Shown here: piece by piece, positions 26,255 through 39,293 of the stretch
How the letters are laid out: the number at the start of each line of letters is the position of its first letter
How positions within the stretch are numbered: the stretch's first letter is position 1
Origin: Paramacrobiotus metropolitanus
Taxonomy: Eukaryota > Tardigrada > Eutardigrada > Parachela > Macrobiotidae
NCBI RefSeq assembly: GCF_019649055.1
Contig: NW_026570449.1
Location: forward strand, 1-64,000
DNA: 64,000 bases
Direction: 5' to 3'
Position numbers and translations under genes: made by a program
Notes under the pieces: model-generated
The model's input: only the letters and a program-made list of their open reading frames with translations
Databases searched by the model: none
Told to the model about the DNA's origin: nothing

Positions 26255-29175
26255 GTCATAAAGCGGTCACACAACCACATCGAAACAGCTTACAATTGTA
26301 TGCCGATTCCCGTAGCATTAGTATTCTGGAAACGGTTGACGGCGCGTCCGCGTCCACTCGGTTACCATATAGTACAACTGATTGGGAATGCAGCCTTCAT
26401 TATAATGTGGATAAACACAGCACACCGACTAGTTACAGCTGCTGCACGTAAGGAGGAAATGACCGTACATGCCATAAGGATAAAAGATTACACGGGCATT
26501 TTGTTGCCGTAAACCGGGCAAGACATTTACAAGGATGCGTCTCTCAACTGTCAGCCGATGAAGAGTTGGGCCTTGCGTGATCGAATCTATTGAGCGCATC
26601 GTCATGCACGGTATAAACCGGCTTTACGGGAGTATGTGTGTACAAGTTTATAGCCTATAGGAAAGCCTTCTCCTATTTTGTTCCCAATTGTGCTTGTAGG
26701 TTTCCGGTGCAACTACAGCTTGCTAATATTCGTTCTCCCTTAAAGGGCAAATGCTTTTTGTTTGACAGTGTGCCCAGTGCGATCTTCTTGGGCGGGATGA
26801 ACATGCCAGTCGAAAATGAAAATGACGGCCGAAATTAAAATTCATGCCCACCCCGAGAATGCTGCCATTGGCTGGTAATTATCGTCGCGCTCGGAATTTC
26901 GTCGCGTTCGGAATTTCCGCTCTGGCAGACCGATTCTGAAGATTCCAAAAACTTCGATTTTTGGCATTTTCGTTTGGGGGGCTTGGGGCAGTGTAGGGCG
27001 GAATGACTGGCATGACCAAAATGCAGTCGCAATTGCCATCTCCTTTTAACGTCCAGCTACGTACTATATACGTATTTACTTATCCGCATTTATTTTCGTT
27101 CTTGCTTGTGTACTAGAAGTGTAGAACACGAATCCTATCCCGAAAGAAAGTTTACCGTTCAGCCGTGCTAGAGAAGCCATGCGTGTTGCTATTGAATTTC
27201 TTTTAAGAAAGTTTGTGTTATCCCAGGTTATAAGTACATAGTGCTGTAGACTTTTATAATCAGCAGGGAAATTCTGGAGGCAATTAGATGTTGATTTTAG
27301 ACTACGTATGCGTAAGTCTGGTGTCTCCACTCTCCGGGTCAATTGATGAATTTCATATTTTCGTGTTATGAATAAAAGGGGACTCCCCGAAGCGGTTATC
27401 CGCGAATGCGATGAAAAGATTTGAATATCAAACATCAAAACAGCGCCTAGTATAAAAAAGACGTTGTTGAAATGCAGTGGAGACACTGCCTGGTTTGATC
27501 TTTCATTACTTTAACAAGCTACCAAGTTACACCAGCTCCTGCTAAGCCTCTAAATCATGATTTCCTGCAGACCGAATTTTATGGCTCTTGCCTGTTTCAG
27601 TACAATAATACAGTTTTTTTTATAATAATCAAGTAGATAAAACTAAAGCCAGAAAAGGCTAAACAAAAGTTACAACAACGACAAACGGTATCTGTCGGTA
27701 TGTTTTCAAAAAACCACGAATAATACTGTTGTACTAGTACGAGTACTAGTACAATTCAGACAGCGGATAATTTTTTTACAGTCAAATCATGCTCATTTAT
27801 GGCGTTGCAAATCGCACGGCTGTGTAAAGAAACTGACACGGCAGACCAAAATGAATTGAAAATGCCAATCGAGCACGGGGCGGAATTTGAATTTTCGTAT
27901 CCTTTTGAATTTTGCCACGAGCGGCACTTTGTCATCGCACGCGGTCTAGTATAATTACGCTTTTGGACGGCGGATGGCGCACAGATAAGCACTGATGGTA
28001 GTTTAACAGATACTGCACTGATTTATTGTGGTTCTTTGTTGATGATAAATACCAATAAATCCTTGTTGAGCTGTCGGCACTGATATATTATCACAAGACA
28101 AAAATAATCCTACAAGTAGGGTAGTGAATGTACGGTGTACGCGCACTTTGATTTATAATGCACAGTAGGTCGGCTTCAGGCTATTGAATGATTATCCCCT
28201 CAAACCTTCACCGGACACTGCAGAATTCAGGCGATCCCACGCGGGCGTTAATTAGGTCCCACAATTTCGATCGTTCAACCGGAAAGGATCGGTCCATTCA
28301 CAGGCACAACAACATCATGGTGGAAGGGTTCACCTACTTTCATTCATCGTAGCAAAACAATGCTAAAAGAAAACCACCCGAAAATATTGTCCGCTTTTAT
28401 TTATACTGCGCTACATACGGTACTCATTCTCATGTATATTATGCTGTCAAAGTACCGACAACGAAAAGAGCAAAAATGACTATAATTGTGTAAATTATCC
28501 GTAAAATGCACATCGGCAAAACGCATTAGTGGATAAACTGTAATGGCACGCAGAACATTAATTACGAAGAGTTCGGGAAGTGCCCGTATCGCGGGCGGAA
28601 CATTAGTAATGTCAACGATAATAATCATAGCAGCTGCAAGGTGGCTGAAAACGAACGCGTCGGAATGCGCGCAAATGTGGAATGCAAACCAACAGATACT
28701 GCGTTAACGGTGTTTGAGTAATTCATCGCATTCATATGGGATATTATCAAGTCCAAACAAATCATTCCTTAATGGACGATCGCGAAACAGTAACCCGATT
28801 TTAAGTTATGGCCAACGTAGCGGCGTATGGTTATACATACAGAAATCACAATGTGCCGCTCTGTCAGGCTAAAACAGAATTTAACAAATGGCAATAATCG
28901 ATACCTGTTAGCCCATAACTATTTTATGTGATGGTTCATATATAGATGATAGACCTTTTTATGTAGGCGTTCCTAGTCCTCTACCCATCCAACTTTGAAG
29001 ATACTTGCCATCGTTATGATGCTGAGCGTCATCACAATATAAAAACCCAAAACAGTTTTAACTACAGAGAAAAGCTGGTGCGCTCACTTGACGGCTTGAA
29101 AGTTTTTCACACACATTTTTTGCAATTTTAAGTATAAAATTAGTATACGTATATAGGACTTGTAGTCTAGAATCT
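26255..29175. other. Intergenic stretch with no recognised gene
   Basis: The channel gene starts to the left and nothing recognisable starts here. It holds short chance frames only, for example 136 codons at 27076-27486 on the minus strand. A short tandem duplication of about 18 bp (units around TCGCGCTCGGAATT) lies near 26884-26918. The channel promoter should be in the first few hundred bases, but I see no clear core element. Confidence 0.4.
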
Positions 29176-29211
29176 ATGCCAACAAGGCGAAGATGCTCTC
29201 CTATTACGCAG

Positions 29212-29415
29212 CTCACCAACCGCATTCGTGAAACTCTTCCTGGTCTACGGGGTAAACTGCAGAAACAACTATTAGCCATGGAAAAAGATGTGGCCGATTA
29301 TAAAAATTACCGTCCAGATGATCCTGGTCGTAAAACCAAAGCGATGATGCAATACGTTTGCGATTAGCAATTTGGACTGATTTCAAAATGCGGTGTATTA
29401 ATTGCTCCTACCATA
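29212..29415 (+). pseudogene. Orphan, decayed dynamin exon fragment
   Basis: After an acceptor-like CTCCTATTACGCAG at about 29211, the frame reads [20 protein letters not shown], then [17 protein letters not shown]. This is the stalk (middle) region of classical dynamin, the membrane-scission GTPase, where the family has LTN-IR-TLP-LR-KLQ-QLL and K-YRPDDP-RKTKA. The frame hits TAG at 29365, after which QFG can still be read like dynamin's QFG/QFA. No G domain, PH domain or flanking dynamin exon is visible on either side. I read it as a duplicated exon fragment gone dead; a very long-intron gene is the less likely alternative. Confidence 0.7.
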
Positions 29416-29420
29416 TTTTT

Positions 29421-32400
29421 TAGCAGTTCTTAGAATAAAAATAATACGTCTTCAAAATTATCATCCATATTGTACTGTGGAGTGTGGAGTATTACTATTA
29501 CTTACTTAAATGTATATCACGACCCGTAATCACCTACAGCTGCTCATTTCGATTTAAATTCGAGTTCCAGACAGTAAACAGTGTGCCGGTTAACACTTAA
29601 GGAGAATTTGTACTATGGTCGCAAGATAGAAAACGAGATTTTCGAAATTCTACAGTTGTAATAAGAAGGGTTACATCTATCACTGGGCGGAAGTTTAGTA
29701 AAATTACGGTGAAAAGAAAAAAGTTATTCAAGTTTTTTTCGTTGCCGACCAGGAGCGATTTGGCGGGCTGGCGTATCTTTCTACACTACTGCCACCTGTG
29801 GTCAAAATCAGTGAAAGAAAGATTGCTTCAAGAAGCGCTTCTTTCATTCTGAAAGATGCCTTGTGGGTGTTATATACCATGCCAGTTAGCAAGTGTAGTA
29901 GGAGCAGACAAGGCTCATGTTTACACAGTGAGGACGCATAGAGCATGACAAAGGCGCTAGACAATGGAAAGATATAGCGCTGTCCCGTGAGTGCACCTGA
30001 AAGAGTGGCCAAAGTCCACTCTTCGGTGTGCACACAATCTAGTGTGGCGGCACTGCATGCGCAGAATCGGTAAGACCAAAGGAAAGCGCAGTACAAAGAA
30101 GGTTCTTCGTCCCATCCTGAACAATTTTCGAAAAACAACTTCTAAAATCAATAACAATTCGCAAAGGTTTCAGAAAATTTCTAACTTTGATCAGACTTCA
30201 GAAAAATCATTTTCAAAAAGAATTGTGAAGCGTTTTCGTGGAAAATGTTTATGTACTCTTTAACAAATAAAAAAAAGTAACTTTGGGTGTAAAAAAGTTT
30301 GTTTTTTGCAGCACCGGATGGGTTTCTTTGAAAAATCGCTCCACAATACTTCAGTCATTCCATCGGAGCACATTGTTGTGCTTGAATGAAAAATTTAAAA
30401 AATCTGCTTGAATTGTTATTGCGTCCGCAAAATAACGACTTTAAATCAGTAACTTTTACACTTTAAAATACCCAAACCGAGTTCAAACTTCTAACTTATG
30501 TAGTGAAAATATAGCGTTTGGTGAAATGCATAGTTAGCATGCAGCACAAGGACACGCATTTCGCCAGCGAGAACAGTGAAAAGAGGTCGAAATCGGTAGA
30601 ATCTCTACTTAACAGTATGGTCTGGTTATTTTCACTACTTATTTATTTGTAGTAGTTATTAGTTATTTTGTCTGGTTACTTTGATTGGTTTTTTCTGAGC
30701 CGGTGACTGTAAAGTTTTTTGCGAATGCTTTAAGCATGCTTTTTAGGCGTTGTGATTATCTCGTAGCATCGCATATTTCGGCATGGTGTCCTTATTTGTC
30801 AGTATATTGCTGAGTCAATTCTGATGATTTTTGGGATGAAATTAAATTAGAATAAGTAGCTGTTATCGCTGTAAATTTTGATGGACATGTTTTCTCGTGG
30901 CGTCGGTACTGAATGTCCCCAAGAGTAGCCATCGACTGGTGTAGTTTCACTATTCATATTTTGTATTTTTGGCAGGGAATTTCACACTGAAAACAGTTCT
31001 TGGCTTTCTGTTCGTCAATTTTAATGTCGAAGATGCTTAGACTTAGGCCTTAGAGTATTCTTTAAGTACTGCGCTCTTTATACACATTTTCTCTGTAATT
31101 TTATTTGGAAATTAAAAACAATTTTGTTTTATACTGATTCCAAAAAATTACAATGAGAAGTGAGGTTTCGATTAGGTCAATTTACAACTGTTAGGTGGGC
31201 TGTGGGCAGTATAAATTGAGTTTGCAACTCGTAGGCGTAAATCGCCCTCTGTGTGTTCCTGTATTCCGGTAAATCCGAAGTCTCGCGGAAAGACACTGCC
31301 GGTTGGAAAAACATTCCGTACTTACCTTTGCGTGCTAGTATTTTGTGGTTACTATTGTTGTACATGTACTACTGTTTACATACAATAATTATACTGGAAC
31401 ATTTAATAGCTTCGCTGCATGCCGTTTGAATTGAGGAATGGGATAAGATGGCGTATGTATTTAAATACACTTGGTTTTAACTAACAAAAAGGACATTGTA
31501 TTATCGTACGTACTGTGCCCAGTTTTAATTTTCCTTGTTGTTTTTTCAATTCTAAAGTAGCATTGTTGGTAGAATACCGAATCCGTTCAGTGTTGTACAC
31601 TGTTTATGATGCTCAGCGCGCACAATAATGCATAATTATAATTACTGGAGCTTTTCAGTGACCTTAATACTAGTAGCAGGACCTACTGTATACAGTAGGT
31701 CCTGCTAGTAGGCATAAGCAGTGCTGCGCAGGGCGCACTACTTTTTGGAATACTGGAACATTTGCAGTTTTGACTAAGATGACTGATGTCGAATCTTGCT
31801 TTATCCTTCGACTGAAAGCCAAAAACCAACGATATTTGTGGTAATGATAATTAATTTCGATTTGCTCAAATATTGCGTATTTCGGCCCGAATTGCGACCT
31901 GCTTCTTGTGTTATTAAATCAATCGGCAGTATCTGTACTCGTATGCCCTTATTTAAATTTTTGTAACAGCGTTATTAAAGTGTTAAAAAATGCAGTTAAA
32001 TGCGAGTTACGATAATCAGAGCAACAGGTGTGTAATAGTCATAAGAACGCCGCCCTCTCTTTCTCTCTTTCGGTTTTCACTCCGTCTCCTTACTGGTGCA
32101 CGATAGATGATGTCATCCATAGTTCAACCTATGCTACAACCGTATGAGTCACCTTCCATTGTTTACATGCTGCCATTGGTTTTGGGATTCTGCATTCTAA
32201 TTGTAAAGCCTTTTTGTCAAGTTATTGTCAGTTCATGGGTCTTCAAAGCCTGAAAGGAATTTCAGTACTTATTTCAGCACCAGCGTATCCTGCTTTTAGA
32301 AGTTATGCATCATAATGCATGTGTTTTCAATTTATTCTCTTAGATAGTAGGTGTTTTGCAGCTTGTGTGATAGTTATCGGACATTCAGAGCGAGGATAAA

Positions 32401-33581
32401 CCCGGATAATGGATTTCGTGTCGGGAATGTGCTATTGTCAAGGTGGGTATATACCCATTATGCTATTGTGATATAGTCTTCATATAGATATAGCATCGTC
32501 GTAATCCATTTTGCTGCTGCGACCGTTACGGTTCCCTCAGTTTCCCTGGGAGAAGTCTGATCATGGCATGCGTCGGAAAGGTTCGCTAAAATATTGGTAT
32601 TTATATAATATACCGTAAGCGCATTATTTTGATACTCTGAAAAGTAACGCGATTACAAGTGCGTAAAGGTAACAACTAACAACATACGTGAGTCGTGAAG
32701 CTATGGATCCTTCATATTGTTTCTGAACTGTTCTTATCACTTCTTATCATTGACTCGATAAATGACTGCAGAGCATGTTACTGGTGGTTATAATTATTAG
32801 AAAAATTAATGTTTTTTCTCCGTAGTAGACCTTGCTTGTTGAAAATTAGAGCGCTCGGAGGATAGCGAACCTTGTGCATAACTACGTTGAAGGTACGCTG
32901 GTGACATTATAATTATCACCAGTTATTAATTATCGGATCATGATTTGAAATTTGAAATTGCATCATCTTTGTTTTCTGAACTCTTCATGATTTGATGATA
33001 CGACAAGTAGGACGTACAACTGTAACATACACTGCTTATGAGCTTATGTATCCAGAAGTTATCCTTACCAGTTAGTGGCTGACTGGTGAGTACTGTGTAC
33101 CTAACCTGCCAAGTACTGTATTATAACTACTTACATAATTTATTATGATTTATGGTAGACAGCATTTCGTTGTGTATATAAGGTTTTCTTTTGTTTGTTT
33201 TGGCTCGTTGTGCTAAATTATTTGCGTATTATGATCTGTTAATCATGTGGACTCCTGGAAAGTTCCAGAAATACATTATCAAAAAGTCTGATAAGTCTAC
33301 TTTGTACGTACTCGCAGCAGCATACGAAGCGGTTGTATAGAACTTCATCAGCGTAGTGCTTATCGCCTCCTAGTCGACCATACATTTTGCGTTTAACGAT
33401 TAATTCACACACCCTGTTACCGCAATATAGATCAGTTAAATTCCAGAATCCATTCAATTAGTTCATTAATTCCTTTTGTCAGGTTTTGTTAAGTTATTTT
33501 ACGAACTTTCACAAGTTAGTATTCCTCGGCTTGGTGCACTTTACTGTTGATTTGCAGAACAGAGAAAATTTGCGGCTGAGA
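29421..33581. other. Gene-poor stretch upstream of the CED-4-like gene
   Basis: No recognised coding exon. Overlapping frames at 29728-30138 (minus) and 29991-30263 (plus, Lys/Arg-rich) match nothing I know. A perfect palindrome lies at 31674-31707. Close to the next gene, a donor-like GTGAGT at 33086 and an acceptor-like GATTTGCAG ending at 33557 could bound an intron in its 5' UTR. Confidence 0.4.
31674..31707. repeat. Perfect 34-bp palindrome
   Basis: The left arm TAGCAGGACCTACTGTA (31674-31690) is followed directly by its exact reverse complement (31691-31707), with no spacer. No open frame or transposon end is visible around it. It may be a hairpin-forming scar or a dyad regulatory site. 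Confidence 0.85.
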
Positions 33582-36379
33582 ATGCCGCCCAAACCTGGAG
33601 AACATGGAAAAACACCTTTTCGATTCCTGCTCATATCCGAAGTGAGAAATCGCATCGAACAGCAGCTGAACGTCACTGACATACTTCCCAGCTTGTGCGC
33701 ATGTGGTTTGGTGAGCGATGACTTACGGAAAGAACTCCGCGCCATCACAGGTGTCAACGCCAACATGGACCGATTAAATATGCTCCTCAATCATATTGTT
33801 TCCGCTTCCGGTCCTCAGACCTTAGAGAAATTCCAGCTGTGCCTCCTTAATTCTGGCTATCGACATACGCACGAAATCATTCAATCGCAACTGGAGAAGA
33901 TGCGCTCTAAAATAGATGTTACGCGGACCATCGCGCTGAAAGTTGGACTCGTCCCTGCAGAACCGGAAATCTACGTCTTACGGGAGGATTACGTTCATCG
34001 GATCAAAGACGAGATTATCAAAGCGTCGGAAAGGGCACGTGATTCACATGGAACACACTGGGTAGTTATTCACGGAATGCCGGGAAACGGGAAGTCCTAT
34101 TTAGCAGCTGCGGCCTTGCGCGCGCCGGACATGAGTACATTGTGTTTCAGCAGTGGTGTTTTTTGGCTGGATATTGGGAAGCCTGGAAAGGATAAATTGA
34201 GCATTAAATTGGGCATATTGCTGCAGATGTCGGAATCTGTTGGCAACGATTCTCCATCAACTGTTTTAACGCCAGCTCCTGGCGACATTGATCTGACCAT
34301 TCAACGTTTGGCATCAAATTTCGCGCAACGATATCCGAACGCAGCCATTGTATTGGATGATGTTTGGGATGAGAGTGTTTTGAAGATTTTTGAAAAAATA
34401 TCCTGCAAGGTAGATACCGTTTGTTTCATAGCTTTTGGATTGGCTGGCAGACGGTGGCAGATTAATTTAACTAAATTTAGTTATTTACTTGTTATGCTTT
34501 GCGTATATGCCTAATGCTGTACGCCTATCTGAAACTTCTTCTTATGACTATCAGAACAAATTACGATTTCATTGGGGTTTGCAGGTGATTATTGTAACTT
34601 CTCGGCGTGCCGACATCGCTGTAGGAGTTAGCGCTCCTGTGGCAAAAATCCTGGTCAGTTCGGGATTCAGTGAAAATGAATCGCAGCAGTATTTCGCCAA
34701 GGTTTTGGGCAAAACTGTGGACGATTTGCCCGACGAAACGCGGCTGATTCATCAGCATAGTCGAGGCGCACCTCTGACAGTTTCTCTGATCGGAGGCATG
34801 GTACGAGATGATCCCCAGCGTTTGAAACGGTTTTTGACTACATTAACGGAGAAGCCGTACAACGTTTTGGAGATGCAGAACAACAACCCGTATCAGCATA
34901 AAACAATTCAGGATACAATTGCTTTGAGTGTTGAAAACTTGAAGGACGACTTGAGGGAAAAATTATTCGATTTTGCCGTATTCGATGATGGTAAGGTTAA
35001 GATTACGATTTCGAGGTTGCTCGTGTAGTGGTTTGAGTGTTTGTGCAGTGCATTTAAAACGCACTGATTGTTCGATGGACGGACGCGTTATAGTTCGTAG
35101 TGCACTGAATTGTACATATAAGCAATTAAAAGCTAATATAGATATCACAGTTTCAGTAACTTGCTCGTCGTAAGATTTCAATGTACGGTAAGTTTGTAAA
35201 CATGGTTAATTTTAGAGTTGTGTTTTATATTCCCGGATATATTTTCAGAAAATTATATTTTGCTTCTGGATGACCGTTATGTATTTTTGTTTGTAGATGT
35301 TGCTGTACCGGTTGATGTGTTTCACGTGCTGTGGTCAACGCAGACGACGGATGATGCGGATGATGTAATGGCTGACTTTGTCAATGCTTCTTTGTGCTCC
35401 AAAGAATATTGTACCGTTCGCGAGTGCAATGTCTATCGTTTCCACGATCTGATCCTGAATTACATTCGGAAGAATATTCCGGTGGACAACGTTTCTGTGC
35501 TGACTGACAAGGAAGAAAAGTCGGCTCGGGAAAGGATGCTGCAAGCAAAACATCGCAAATTGTATTTGAAATATTGTGAAAAATGTGCTGGGAAACTGGC
35601 AAATTTAGAAAACGATTACTACTTCCACAATTTTGTCGGTTATCATATGAGCCAAGGAAAACTGATGTCAGACATGGAGAAAGTTTATCGCGACATGTCC
35701 TTTCTGGATAGACGTCTCCAGTTTGTCGGCCCTGAAGTAGTTCTTGTTGACACCACTTTGCTTCGCAGACAGCACCCCTATCTTGAGCCGATTCTTACAA
35801 ACATTGAAAAGACCCTGAAAGAAAAGGTATGTGCTCCTGAGGGAGTCATATTGTTCGTTTCTTCAGTATCTGGTTAATTTATGTATTGCCTAATCAAGTA
35901 TTGGGATCGATGTTATCAGATTATACCTAAATTCAATGGATTTTATATTGCAGTATTCTGTAAAATCTCCGGATTTGAGTACGAACAGTAAAAGCTCAAA
36001 CCGTCAAAGCTGGCTAGTTACGGATCCGGATTTTTTGGTTTCGAATTCTCGCCGTGGTTCAGAAGTCAGTATTTCAAGTCTGGCTTCTCCCTGCTTGAGT
36101 GCCAACGGAGAGAACTTCCGTGGGCGCGCTGCTTCTGGCAAGAAGGAAAGTGTGCGAAAGGTCTCTTCAAACGATCCTCCCACTTCTCGTCGCGGAATGC
36201 GCCGCAATAGCATCTCCGAGCCTGCGCAGCTGGTTTCGCCTGCAGACAGCGGCAACGAGCATGTCTTTTCCAATTCCAGCTCGAATACCACCTCTCCCAG
36301 CCCCGCCCTCGATGCGCGTGTGCCCAGCAAACTGAATTTCGAGCGGGATCTGCGACGTGATCATTTTGAAGATTACTAG
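33582..36379 (+). CDS. CED-4/Apaf-1-like apoptosome protein (CARD + NB-ARC, no WD40)
   Basis: Cytosolic ATP-binding adaptor that activates caspases. Exons 33582-34409, 34585-34990, 35297-35826, 35954-36379; 729 residues. The start is the first ATG after an acceptor-like TTGCAG; upstream codons in frame lack an ATG. Residues ~12-101 form a helical CARD. The NB-ARC follows, with P-loop GMPGNGKS (165-172), Walker B AAIVLDDVWDE (254-264), sensor IIVTSRR, the GAPLTVSLIGGM motif, a winged-helix region (DVAVPVDVFHVLW) and a helical HD2 region. Residues ~588-729 are a Ser/Arg-rich, probably disordered tail with RRGS and RRNS phosphosite-like motifs. The frame ends in TAG without any WD40 repeat, so the layout is like nematode CED-4 (about 550-570 residues) rather than Apaf-1 or insect Dark, but with an added tail. 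Confidence 0.92.
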
Positions 36380-37214
36380 GGCGTTAATTGTCCTATCATA
36401 CGATGTTTATTACTCTGATATGACTTTTGTGATCTAGTGCGGTTCAGTTACGTCGTTTGCTCATAAAAGTGGCTTTCGGCAAGTTTGCTTGTTAACACGG
36501 GATTTATTTGTTGATCCACAAGTTTGAAGTAATTTTTTACATTTGTTTTCTATTAATTTTATGAACGTTTTTATACGTGTCTATGCTGAATGTATAGAAA
36601 TTAGTGGGTTAACATGTTGGAAAAGGTGTTTAAAAAAATTGTAAATAAAAGGCCGAAGAAAATCCTTTCCGGTTCACATGCAGTTGCGGTTACTGTAGAT
36701 ATAAATAGCAAATGACCAGAAGTACGTGCGTGTGTTTGTTCACTTTCAAGTTCCAGTTAATTAAACCCAATACCAACTTGTACAGTACATACTACGTAGA
36801 GTCTGTTTGTATTTTGTACCTTGCTGCCGCTAGGCGCTAATCCATGATCAGCGACAGCATCTGATAAGATTACCAACTTACCACATACTCGTATATGCCA
36901 TTCAGCTGATTAAAGCATAAAGTAATCTGTCGGTTTGGTGAGTCTGCATTGACTCTGCAATCGAATCGTATTGGAAGCTGACCAATTCGCGCTTTTTCAA
37001 CAGGACACAAATGTTAGCACTTGCTTTTAGGTGAAAACACATTAGTTTTCGTTCTATTCTAGTTTCATGTGCATTGCAGAATAACCTACTAATTTTCTCA
37101 GTATATCATAATCGACTGACGACATCGCTAGGTAGCTTCTTGGTTTTGGGAAGCAATAATTCTCCCTAGTTTGCGTTCCAGAAGTAATTCATATTCGCCT
37201 TGCGAAAGAGCAAG
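36380..37214. other. 3' UTR / intergenic between CED-4-like gene and oxygenase gene
   Basis: Both neighbours are on the plus strand. The stretch holds the upstream gene's 3' UTR and presumably the oxygenase promoter. I see no other gene, RNA or repeat. Confidence 0.4.
36644..36649 (+). terminator. Candidate polyadenylation signal of the CED-4-like gene
   Basis: AATAAA 265 bases after the stop codon, on the coding strand, before the next gene starts at 37215. Confidence 0.45.
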
Positions 37215-39032
37215 ATGGCATCACACATCCCAGTTTTGGATTTTAATGAATTCCACAATCCAGCAACTAGAGCAGCTTTTGGTAAACGTCTAGTGGAGGT
37301 TTTCTGCAGCACCGGGTTTGTCTATCTGAAAAACCACGGCGTTGATCAGCAGCTGGTATGCATACTTTAAAGTTTTTGATTAATTGCTACGAATACGTCT
37401 TCTAGCCATATTTATAATTTAGCTATGAAATATTTAGCGTACCCTTTGCAGTTATCATTAATGGTTGTCGCTGTGTTTCTTGGATTCTTTTTTTGTAGAT
37501 CGACGCAGCATTCCAGGCTTCCAAAGACTTCTTTACTTCGCCAATCGAGAACAAAAAGAAATATTCGCGTCCGACTGGATTTGACGCGAACGCCGGTTAC
37601 GTTTGCCAGGGAATGGAACGGTACTGTAGTCTGTATAGCGTACATACACCAACTCCATAAAATTTATGAAATTTCCATTAATTTTGATATGTCTGCGTCT
37701 GTCGCTGCAACTGCGATCGACGCTGTGCGTGCACATAAATATTACATATGTACTACGGGTAGTATTCAAACTGCAAATTGAAAGTCACTATATGATCAAT
37801 ATACACTTTGAGGATTTAAAGTCCGTTAAATTATTATTTTTACTGGAATCAGTTGGGTTATTTCAGAAAATAATGTTGCTAACGTCATTTACTTATTTGG
37901 CATATCTAATAATCTTTTATTTATTGGGTTATTCCAGAAAATAATGTTGCTAACGTCATTTATTTGGCATATCTATTTATGTCAGTGTGCAACAGGCTGA
38001 ACGCTTTCCTGGATAAAGAGCATGAAACGATAGAAGTGCGTATAATTTCATTTATTTGGCTCGCGGTTATGTCGTGATATCGGTGCTCTAATTCCTGGAT
38101 AAAGAGCATGAAACGATAGAAGTGCGGGAAGCCTATAATTTCCTCCCTTTCGACCTCGCGGTAATTAGGCGGATATCGATGTAATTTGCTCTAATATTAT
38201 GACGTTTATAGACTGATACACCAGGTTTGATGGTAGTATAATTTTTTTAGATTTACCATATCAATATGTGTCGACATGAATACCGTAGACGTGAACGACT
38301 TTTTTTTAAACCACTGCAGTGCATTTTTGACATGTACAGAGAGTGCCTCCCGCTTTACCGCTGGCCACGTTTACAAGACTGTTCCATGCCTCCTGGGAAC
38401 TGACCAAAAAGATCTTTGACTGCTTAGCAGTGGGCCTGGATTTGCCGGTGGCCGATCTGTTCCAGCGCAGTCACGCCCTGGTTGGTCAGCGGGGCAATCC
38501 GACCACGCTGCGCACTCTGTGGTATCCGCCCGTGGATGGCGACGCCGGGGCGAAAGACCACTTCACGCGCTGTGGTACACACTCTGACTACGGCACGCTG
38601 ACGTTGTTATATCAAGATGATGTGGGAGGATTAGAGGTGGAGAATCGGAAGGACGAATTCGTCCCGGCCACACCCATGCCCGGCTGCGTGCTGGTCAATG
38701 TGGCTGACCTTTTACAAAGATGGACAACGGATAAACTCCGCTCTACGGTAGGGCTTTCCATTTAGCCATTTTTCTTTCTTATCACGTCGCTATCAGTGTC
38801 CGTACCAAACGCAGTTAATTTCTTTCGCTTTACGTTTATCGTGGTCTTTCTGCACTTGCAGCGTCACCGGGTAGGGTTTAGCGGGAATGTTGCCAATCAG
38901 GCTCGACAGAGCATGGCTTTCTTCGTGCATCCCGATGATAATTATGTCATTAGATGCCTCGACGGATCAGAGAAATACCCACCGATATCGGCCGGAGAAT
39001 ATTTGCAAGAACGATTCAAGCAGACATATTAA
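37215..39032 (+). CDS. 2-oxoglutarate/Fe(II)-dependent oxygenase, isopenicillin-N-synthase-like
   Basis: Soluble non-haem iron dioxygenase; the substrate cannot be told from sequence. Exons 37215-37355, 37499-37620, then a duplicated exon zone, 38340-38747, 38862-39032 (TAA). The start MASHIPVLDF is typical of the family. Iron ligands are visible: HSD in THSDYGTLTLL and the distal His in RSTRHRV; the Arg that binds 2-oxoglutarate is in RQSMAFF. Between exons 2 and 4, one exon is present as two imperfect copies (37996-38060 and 38094-38160). The only in-frame solution I found uses 37996-38035 then 38107-38160 and yields a repeated HETIE, total 311 residues, a normal length for the family. Other solutions, or a broken gene, are possible. 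Confidence 0.88.
38008..38160 (+). repeat. Imperfect tandem duplication inside the oxygenase gene
   Basis: A 33-base block starting CCTGGATAAAGAGCATGA is identical at 38008-38040 and 38094-38126 (offset 86). Similarity continues in the following bases with small deletions in the first copy. The first copy keeps the acceptor side of the exon (37995), and the second keeps the complete 3' half (EAYNFLPFDLA) and the donor at 38161. Confidence 0.9.
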
Positions 39033-39293
39033 GTTACTTTTTTTAGTTGATGTCGCGTCAACACTTGGCAGTTTTGTCCATAAACTTCATTCGTACAGAT
39101 ACTTCGTGGTTATATGCTATTAATATGTCGTGTGAATTATATCAAGCAATGGGATCATTTTTTTTTATTATCTTTCCTACAGTAGCCAACTTATTCAGCG
39201 TAAGCTGATGAAGATATCTTACCAGGCTAATGGAAAATTTTTGGTTATTTTGAAAATTTTATACTTTTTAGTTTGATTTTATGAGATAAAAGT

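Noticed and set aside
27076-27486. 136-codon minus-strand frame as a gene
   Set aside because: No family resemblance and no promoter, splice or neighbour support; such frames are expected by chance in this much DNA.
29728-30263. Overlapping frames (136 codons minus, 90 codons plus) near the dynamin fragment
   Set aside because: Neither matches dynamin nor any family I know; the Lys/Arg-rich plus frame looks superficially ribosomal but has no real match.
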